Shown one piece after another: positions 58,768 to 64,000 of a stretch of 64,000 bases of DNA (positions are counted from its first letter, which is position 1; each line of letters opens with the position of its first letter). A model generated the notes under the pieces. The model was not told the origin of the DNA, ran no database searches, and saw nothing but the letters and a program-made list of their open reading frames with translations. The position numbers and the translations under genes were made by a program. The DNA is taken from contig JAEWRW010000028.1 of the NCBI GenBank assembly GCA_023398815.1, forward strand, positions 168,156 to 232,155, read 5' to 3'. Source of the DNA: Bacillota bacterium. Lineage in GTDB: Bacteria > Bacillota > Clostridia > Christensenellales > UMGS416.

Positions 58768-58770
58768 CCG

Positions 58771-59628
58771 TCACTCCCCCGTTCCGCTTGGGTTCAGCAA
58801 GTTTTGCATGCAATGATATACTATGCCGGCGGCCGACTTTGGGAACATGCGGCCCGGCAGGCTGGGATAGGGCTGGGCGTCCAGCTTGAGCCTCGACGCC
58901 GCGTTGAAGTCCACGCCATAGGGTACTGACGCCAAGTCGATGATGCACACATCCCGCCGCAGTTGGCGCAATTCGTCCTCCCGCAGGAGCACGACGGGAA
59001 TGGTATTGAAGATGAAATGGCTGTTGCGGCAGGCGTCCACAAGGTCGTCGGTGGCAAAGGGCTCGGCCCCGTAGCAGGCGATCTCCTGCCACTGTTCGGG
59101 GCGGCGGGCGGTCACGACCACCTCGCTGCCAAAGGACTGGAGCAGTGCCGTCAGTGCCTTGCCGATGCGCCCATAGCCGAGGATGGTGCAGCGGCTGTCC
59201 TTCAGGGTGCGCTCGGTGCGCTCCAGCGCGATGCGCACGGCCCCCTCGGCTGTGGGCCAGGCGTTGAGTGTCTGGAACTCCTCATCGTGAAGCAAGTCAA
59301 GGACGCGCAAGCCCTCACGCCGCGGTGCTTCATCCAGGAAGCCACCCACCAGCCCCGCGCCAGGATGCATGGCGTCCAGCACGTCGGTCAATGGAATGGC
59401 GCTCTCCAGCGCCAACAGAGGTACCATGCCCTCCCGCTCACTGGGGATGGGCAGCACAATGGCGTCCGCCTTGCCAATGGCCTGCGGCAGGTCCTTGTGG
59501 GCCACATCTGCAATAGCCAGGCCATAGGCGTGCAGCTCGGCCTGCTCCTGCTCCCGAATCCGTTCATATAAGTACACGTTTCTGCGGTCGCCACCGATGA
59601 ACAAAATGTTGTTGGTTCTGTCGCTCAT
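58771..59628 (-). CDS. dpaA: Dipicolinate synthase subunit A (SpoVFA)
   Basis: A 285-residue NAD(P)-binding subunit. ILFIGGDRRNVYL opens the N-terminal domain, and the Rossmann motif ILGYGRIGKALTALL lies near 150. It pairs with DpaB to make dipicolinate. It is first in the dpaA-dpaB unit; GGGGGAA lies before the ATG. A mother-cell sigma-K-type promoter would be expected upstream, but I could not identify one with confidence. Confidence 0.95.
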   Translation of the reverse strand: MSDRTNNILFIGGDRRNVYLYERIREQEQAELHAYGLAIADVAHKDLPQAIGKADAIVLPIPSEREGMVPLLALESAIPLTDVLDAMHPGAGLVGGFLDEAPRREGLRVLDLLHDEEFQTLNAWPTAEGAVRIALERTERTLKDSRCTILGYGRIGKALTALLQSFGSEVVVTARRPEQWQEIACYGAEPFATDDLVDACRNSHFIFNTIPVVLLREDELRQLRRDVCIIDLASVPYGVDFNAASRLKLDAQPYPSLPGRMFPKSAAGIVYHCMQNLLNPSGTGE

Positions 59629-59806
59629 GTTCGTTCCCCCTTGTCAAACCTGACAGTACAGGGTATGACGGAAGCCCCCCTCTTGCCCCGCCATGGTCAC
59701 GAATGCCTCCCTTACCGCGCGGCAAAAGGCCAGGCGAGAACACACCGCAGTCGGCGCCGTCCCAGGTCTCTTGCCCTCCGGCCTGCCTTTCACAGTGCCA
59801 TGGGGA

Positions 59807-59838
59807 ACAAAAAACGCCGCACCGGGTGGTGCAGCGCT
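59807..59838 (-). terminator. Terminator after the dUTPase-like gene
   Basis: An 11-bp stem with two wobble pairs (59813-59823 with 59828-59838) is followed on the minus strand by a T6 run. It ends the pnp-side transcript before dpaA. Confidence 0.85.
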
Positions 59839-59857
59839 TCTCATTTGCGTTTTGGTA

Positions 59858-60244
59858 TCAGGTGGGGTTTGCTTCCTCCAAGGTGTAGCCCTTCTTGGCC
59901 GAAAGCCCCTGTTGGCGTTTGAAGTTCTCCTCGTTTTTGGCTAAATATCGGTCGTAGAGGTCCTGAGCGTCCATGCCAGCCTCCAGGCACATGCTGAGAA
60001 GAAAGTGCAGCACGTCCACCAGCTCCTCCTTGAGAGCATCGGGGTCGGCGGGCTTAGGGTTCTTCCACCAGCGGTAGTTGACCTCGTCGAGCACCTCGGA
60101 GAGCTCCGCCACCAGCGCGAGGGTCTGCTTCTGAATCCATTCCTCCCGGCTGAAGGTGAGGCCGCGGGTCTCACGGATGTTCGCATTCAGGGCCTGCTGC
60201 ATGGCGAAGATCGTGTCCAGCTTGTCCGGTTGTTCGTGGCTCAT
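59858..60244 (-). CDS. MazG-like all-alpha dUTP diphosphatase family protein
   Basis: A 128-residue all-alpha NTP pyrophosphatase. The metal site pattern (ELSEVLDEVN...WW...EELVDVLHFLLSM) matches dimeric dUTPase/MazG-like enzymes. It would remove dUTP or a non-canonical NTP. The ATG at 60244 follows AAGGAGG. It occupies the slot between mlpA and spoVFA where Bacillus has ymxH, so it is a replacement rather than a homologue. It starts 10 nt after the M16 peptidase. Confidence 0.82.
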   Translation of the reverse strand: MSHEQPDKLDTIFAMQQALNANIRETRGLTFSREEWIQKQTLALVAELSEVLDEVNYRWWKNPKPADPDALKEELVDVLHFLLSMCLEAGMDAQDLYDRYLAKNEENFKRQQGLSAKKGYTLEEANPT

Positions 60245-60254
60245 AGCGTCCTCC

Positions 60255-61517
60255 TTACCCCAGCAACAGGGTTTCCATGTTCTTGCGCGCCGGCAACTTG
60301 CCCACGGCGCTGGCGGCGCGGTAGCGTTCGTCAAAGATGAAGCGGGCGACATCCGCCACATCCTGGGGCGTCACCGCGGCAATCTTGGCGAGTACCTCAT
60401 CCTCGGTGCGGATGACGTTGTTTAGTAACAGACTCTTGCCCATGTCGGACATGCGGGACGACACCCCATCGAGCCCCAGGATGTAGCCACCCTTGAGCTG
60501 CTCGCGGGCGCGGGTGAACTCCTCCTCGGTGATGCTGCCCTGGCGCATGGCGTCGAGCTCCTGTCGGATGATCTCCATGGCCGTGCCCACGTTGGCCGGG
60601 TTGAGGCCGGCGTAGATGGCGAACATACCGCTGTCCACAAAGCTCGAAGGATAGGTGTAGACCGAGTAGACGAGGCCTCGCTCCTCCCGGATGCGCTGGA
60701 AGAGCCGGGAGCTCATGCCGCCGCCCAGAATGTTGTTGAGCACCAGCATGGGGTAGAGCCGATCGTCACCACGGGGCACGCCGCGGAACCCGATGGAGAT
60801 ATGAAGCTGTTCGATGTTCTTCTTGCGGATGGAGGCACGGGGCTGGCCATCGTGCACATAGGCCGGCACCACCACCTTCTCCCCCGCCTGCCCACAGGCC
60901 GAGAAATGCTGGTTTAAGAGACCCGTCAGCTGGCCCTCGTCATAATGCCCGGCGGTGGCAAACACGAAGTTCTCGGGCCGGTAGTGCTTGTTGTAATAGG
61001 CCAGCACATCCTCACGGGTGTAGGAGCGAATCTCCTCGGCCAGCCCCAGAATGGGCTTGCCCAGGTTGTGATCGTTGTAATAGGCCGACACCAGCAACTC
61101 GCTGACCAGGTCTTCGGGGGTGTCCTCCACCATGGCGATCTCTTCCAGCACGACCTGCTTTTCCATCTCCAGCGCGGCGGCGTCGAAGGCAGGATTGCAG
61201 GTGAGATCCCTGAGGACGTCCACCGCCAGTGGGATGTGCTCATCCACCACGCGCACATAAAAGCAGGTGCACTCCTTGGCCGTGTAGGCATTGAGGTTGC
61301 CACCCACGCCATCCATCACGGAGGCCAGCTCTCTCGCGCTGCGGTGGGTCGTGCCCTTGAACACCATGTGCTCAATGAGGTGGGAAAGGCCGTGCTCCCG
61401 CTCGCCCTCGTGCATGGAGCCAATGCCGACCCAGACGCCCAGCGCCGCCGAACGATAGTGGGAAACGGGCTCACCCACGGTGCGCATGCCGTTGGGTAGG
61501 GTGCTGATGGTGTACAT
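60255..61517 (-). CDS. M16 family zinc metallopeptidase (MlpA/YmxG-like)
   Basis: A 420-residue peptidase. The inverted zinc motif HLIEH is at 46-50, and the second metal-ligand Glu region EKQVVLEEIAM follows near 115. The second half is the non-catalytic repeat with GGGMSSRLFQRIREERGLVY. It is the homologue of B. subtilis MlpA, encoded next to pnpA in the same order. The ATG at 61517 is behind AGGAGG. Its in vivo substrate is uncertain. Confidence 0.93.
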   Translation of the reverse strand: MYTISTLPNGMRTVGEPVSHYRSAALGVWVGIGSMHEGEREHGLSHLIEHMVFKGTTHRSARELASVMDGVGGNLNAYTAKECTCFYVRVVDEHIPLAVDVLRDLTCNPAFDAAALEMEKQVVLEEIAMVEDTPEDLVSELLVSAYYNDHNLGKPILGLAEEIRSYTREDVLAYYNKHYRPENFVFATAGHYDEGQLTGLLNQHFSACGQAGEKVVVPAYVHDGQPRASIRKKNIEQLHISIGFRGVPRGDDRLYPMLVLNNILGGGMSSRLFQRIREERGLVYSVYTYPSSFVDSGMFAIYAGLNPANVGTAMEIIRQELDAMRQGSITEEEFTRAREQLKGGYILGLDGVSSRMSDMGKSLLLNNVIRTEDEVLAKIAAVTPQDVADVARFIFDERYRAASAVGKLPARKNMETLLLG

Positions 61518-61554
61518 GTGAACCTCCTGCGCGGCGACGAGCCGCATGGTCAAT

Positions 61555-61604
61555 AAGGAAAGATTGCCCGGCGTACCGATGCATGATGCAGCACGCCGGG
61601 CAAT
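61555..61604 (-). terminator. Terminator after pnp
   Basis: A perfect 12-bp stem (61563-61574 with 61593-61604) with an 18-nt loop is followed by CTTTCCTTATT on the minus strand. Confidence 0.82.
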
Positions 61605-61656
61605 GAAATGAGAGGGAACCGAATCCAATGCCGCGAACCGACCGCGGCGTGTGTGG

Positions 61657-63771
61657 TCAGTTGTCGCCGGCCATCTCTTCCTTGATGCGCTTCTCCTCGT
61701 CCAGCATTTCCTTGCGGCTGAGGTTTACGCGACCCTGGCCATCGATCTCAATGACCTTGACGAGGACCTTGTCACCGATGTTGATCTCGTCCTCGACCTT
61801 GTTGATGCGCTGGTTGGCGATGCGGGAGATGTGAACCATGCCGTCCTTGCCGGGCAGCAGCTCCACAAACGCACCGAAGGGCATAATGCGCACCACGGTG
61901 CCAAAGTACACTTCACCCACCTGGATAACCTTGGTGATCGAATCGATCATGCCCTTTGCCTTGGCGGCGGAGGCCTGATCGGGCGACGCGATGAACACGC
62001 GGCCGTCGTCCTCGATGTCGATCTTGACGCCGGTCTCGTCGATGATCTTGTTGATCATCTTGCCACCGGGGCCGATGACCTCACGAATCTTATCGGGGTC
62101 GATGGTGAACTGAATGATCTTAGGTGCGAAGGGCGAAAGCTCGGTGCGCGGCTTGTCGATGGTCTCCAGCATCTTATCCAGAATGTGGAGACGGCCGACA
62201 CGGGCCTGCTCCAGGGCGCGCACCAAAACCTCACGATCAATGCCCTTGATCTTGATGTCCATCTGAATGGCGGTGATGCCATCCTTGGTGCCGGCAACCT
62301 TGAAGTCCATATCGCCTAGGAAGTCTTCCAACCCCTGGATGTCGGTCAGGACCGCCACGGTGTCGGTGTCCTTGATGAGACCCATGGCCACGCCGGCCAC
62401 CGGGGCCTTGATCGGCACGCCGGCATCCATCAGAGCCAGGGTGCTGCCGCAAACGCTGGCCTGGGAGGTGGAACCGTTGGAGGACAGAACCTCGGACACC
62501 AGACGCAGAGCATAGGGGAACTCAGACTCATCGGGGATGACGGGTAGCAGGGCCCGCTCCGCCAGGGCGCCATGGCCGATTTCACGCCGACCGGTGCCAC
62601 GCATGGGCTTGGCCTCGCCGGTGGAGTACGGCGGCATGTTGTAGTGGTGCATGTACCGCTTGGTATCCTCGTCGGTGATGTCGTCGAGACGCTGCACCTC
62701 GGAGATGGAACCGAGCGTCGCCACGGTCAGCACCTGGGTCTGGCCGCGGGTGAACACGCCCGAACCATGGGTGCGCTTGAGGATACCGGTTTCGCACCAG
62801 ATGGGGCGAACGTCAGTGAGACCCCGGCCATCGGGACGGACGCCGTCGTGGACAATCTTCTTGCGGACGATTTCCTTGGTGATGTAATACAGGCTGTCGG
62901 TGATGTCACCGCGCTTGTCGGGGAACTGCTCAGCGAAATGCGCCTGCACTTCCTCGCCCACCTGCTTGTCGCGGTTCTGGCGCTCCTCACGGTCGAAGGT
63001 ATCGAGCGCCCAGACGCACTTATCGTAGGCATAGGCACGCACGGCGGCATCGACTGCGGGGTCGATCTCGTGGGCCGTATAGGTGAACTTGGGCAGACCG
63101 ATCTCCGCGACGATACCGTCGATGAACGCGACGATCTTCTTGATCTCCTCATGGGCGAAGAGGATGGCGTCCAGCATCTCCTGCTCGGTGACGCACTCCG
63201 CGCCGGCTTCCACCATCATCACCGCGTCCCGGGTGCCGGAGACGCACAGGTGCATGCGGCTCTGCTCCCGCTGGGCGGCGTCGGGGTTGATGACGTACTT
63301 GCCGTCCACCATGCCAACGATGACGCTGCCGGTCGGCCCGGCAAAGGGAATGTCGGAGATGCTCAGCGCGACGGACGAACCGATCATGGCAAACACGTCC
63401 GGCGGGATCTCGGTATCCACAGAGAGAACCGTGGCCACCACCTGCACGTCGTTGCGGAAGGTCTTCGGGAACAACGGGCGGATGGGCCGGTCAATCAGGC
63501 GGCTCGTGAGGATGGACTTCTCCGGCGGGCGGCCTTCACGCTTGATGTAGCCACCGGGGATCTTGCCCACCGAATAGAGTTTCGCTTCGTACTCACAGCT
63601 CAACGGGAAGAAATCGATACCCTCCCGCGGCTTCTCAGAGGCTGTGGCTGTCACCAGCAACGCGGTGTCGCCGCAACGGATGAGGCACGAACCATTGGCC
63701 TGCCCGGCATATTTGCCGGTTTCCACGGTCAGCGTGCGCCCTCCCAGCTCCATCTGGTAGATTTTGTTCAT
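61657..63771 (-). CDS. pnp: Polyribonucleotide nucleotidyltransferase (PNPase)
   Basis: A 704-residue 3'-5' phosphorolytic exoribonuclease. Two RNase PH-like domains (about 1-215 and 310-540, the second with GTGRREIGHGALAERAL and the GSTSQASVCG active-site region), then KH (about 550-615, VIGPGGKMINKI) and S1 (about 620-690) are in standard order. AAAGGGAG precedes the ATG at 63771. In Bacillus rpsO is upstream; here that side is outside the window. Confidence 0.97.
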   Translation of the reverse strand: MNKIYQMELGGRTLTVETGKYAGQANGSCLIRCGDTALLVTATASEKPREGIDFFPLSCEYEAKLYSVGKIPGGYIKREGRPPEKSILTSRLIDRPIRPLFPKTFRNDVQVVATVLSVDTEIPPDVFAMIGSSVALSISDIPFAGPTGSVIVGMVDGKYVINPDAAQREQSRMHLCVSGTRDAVMMVEAGAECVTEQEMLDAILFAHEEIKKIVAFIDGIVAEIGLPKFTYTAHEIDPAVDAAVRAYAYDKCVWALDTFDREERQNRDKQVGEEVQAHFAEQFPDKRGDITDSLYYITKEIVRKKIVHDGVRPDGRGLTDVRPIWCETGILKRTHGSGVFTRGQTQVLTVATLGSISEVQRLDDITDEDTKRYMHHYNMPPYSTGEAKPMRGTGRREIGHGALAERALLPVIPDESEFPYALRLVSEVLSSNGSTSQASVCGSTLALMDAGVPIKAPVAGVAMGLIKDTDTVAVLTDIQGLEDFLGDMDFKVAGTKDGITAIQMDIKIKGIDREVLVRALEQARVGRLHILDKMLETIDKPRTELSPFAPKIIQFTIDPDKIREVIGPGGKMINKIIDETGVKIDIEDDGRVFIASPDQASAAKAKGMIDSITKVIQVGEVYFGTVVRIMPFGAFVELLPGKDGMVHISRIANQRINKVEDEINIGDKVLVKVIEIDGQGRVNLSRKEMLDEEKRIKEEMAGDN

Positions 63772-64000
63772 TGGTATCTCCCTTTCTTTATCTCTTTCTT
63801 TATTGTTTCCGTCAATCAGGCCGTTTTTCTGGCGTCACGGCGGGACGCGGCTCCATTGTTCTCCAGTGTACCCAATGAAGTATAAAACAAGCAGGATGGC
63901 GCGTGATTGGGTTGGAAACCCCACACGACAACTGTGGGAAAGCCCTTTGACCAGACCAAGAGCATGACAAGCGGCGGGAACAGTCCGGTTGCGCCGCTTA
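63772..64000 (-). other. Leader region upstream of pnp, with a hairpin at its far end
   Basis: These 229 nt have no convincing gene. A stem of about eight base pairs (AAGCGGCG with its complement) spans about 63969-63999 on the minus strand and could be the rpsO-side terminator or an autoregulatory pnp leader structure. TATACT at about 63880 may be a -10. No consensus -35 is clear. Confidence 0.35.

Noticed and set aside
59629..59857. Sigma-K-type promoter and small plus-strand ORF upstream of dpaA
   Set aside because: A CATA-like string occurs on the minus strand before dpaA, but the spacing to a second TA and to an AC-containing -35 does not fit. The plus-strand ORF covers a terminator and antisense sequence.
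1..64000. tRNA, rRNA, CRISPR, prophage or insertion-sequence features
   Set aside because: No cloverleaf with CCA-adjacent T-arm, no regularly spaced repeats, and no transposase, integrase or phage protein was seen.

Overview
This is a GC-rich chromosomal window from an endospore-forming Bacillota, most likely a high-GC member of Clostridia. Four things point there. It carries sporulation genes: both dipicolinate synthase subunits, SpoIID and a SpoVB-type flippase. Several gene blocks match Bacillus subtilis order: darA-holB-ricT, spoVB-yabN-S4 protein, and pnp-mlpA-dpaA-dpaB-dapG. Strong AGGAGG ribosome binding sites and TATAAT promoters are common. ATG, GTG and TTG starts all occur. About 56 protein genes are supported, most on the minus strand and many joined by 1-8 nt overlaps. 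I found no tRNA, rRNA, CRISPR array, prophage or insertion sequence.

Left part (1-12.4 kb): the end of a probable Fe-S scaffold gene and a GGGtGRT-family gene; a DeoR-regulated sugar dehydrogenase and lipoprotein operon; a Gfo/Idh/MocA oxidoreductase with a sugar isomerase/epimerase; a secreted peptidoglycan-binding protein; the RNA-binding protein Tex; and darA-holB-ricT (c-di-AMP receptor, DNA polymerase III delta prime, RicT with a long Arg/Gly/Pro-rich tail).

Accessory metabolic part (12.5-27 kb): a compact six-gene operon runs glycerate kinase - AraC regulator - CheB-like protein - EamA permease - YghO-like acyltransferase - UroD-family protein. The CheB-like protein has lost its catalytic Ser and Asp and carries a CxxCxxC motif in place of the Asp loop. 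This is the most novel-looking unit in the window. It is followed by a PfkB kinase, a GH32 enzyme, an RluA pseudouridine synthase, a tandem pair of almost identical Gfo/Idh/MocA oxidoreductases with a ThuA-like protein, and a GH30 enzyme without a signal peptide. Together these suggest intracellular breakdown of imported glycosides or sugar acids, but no dedicated sugar importer is present.

Housekeeping middle (27-43.4 kb): the glycine cleavage operon gcvT-gcvH-gcvPA-gcvPB behind a tandem glycine riboswitch with its own terminator; pgsA; the ksgA - radical SAM pair - rng operon; spoIID divergent from ksgA; an ispD-ispF fusion; an S4 protein; HU; yabN/mazG; and a spoVB-like flippase.

Transport and signalling (43.5-54.3 kb): a lipoprotein adaptor, one large FtsX-type permease and two different ATPases, one with a C-terminal AbrB/SpoVT-like domain; an EAL-HDOD signalling protein; and a heterodimeric ABC exporter.

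Right end (54.4-64 kb): an orphan alpha/alpha-toroid protein, an AEC transporter with TrmL, then dapG, dpaB, dpaA, a dUTPase-like protein, an M16 peptidase and PNPase. The dipicolinate and aspartokinase genes make the spore-core chelator and its precursor.
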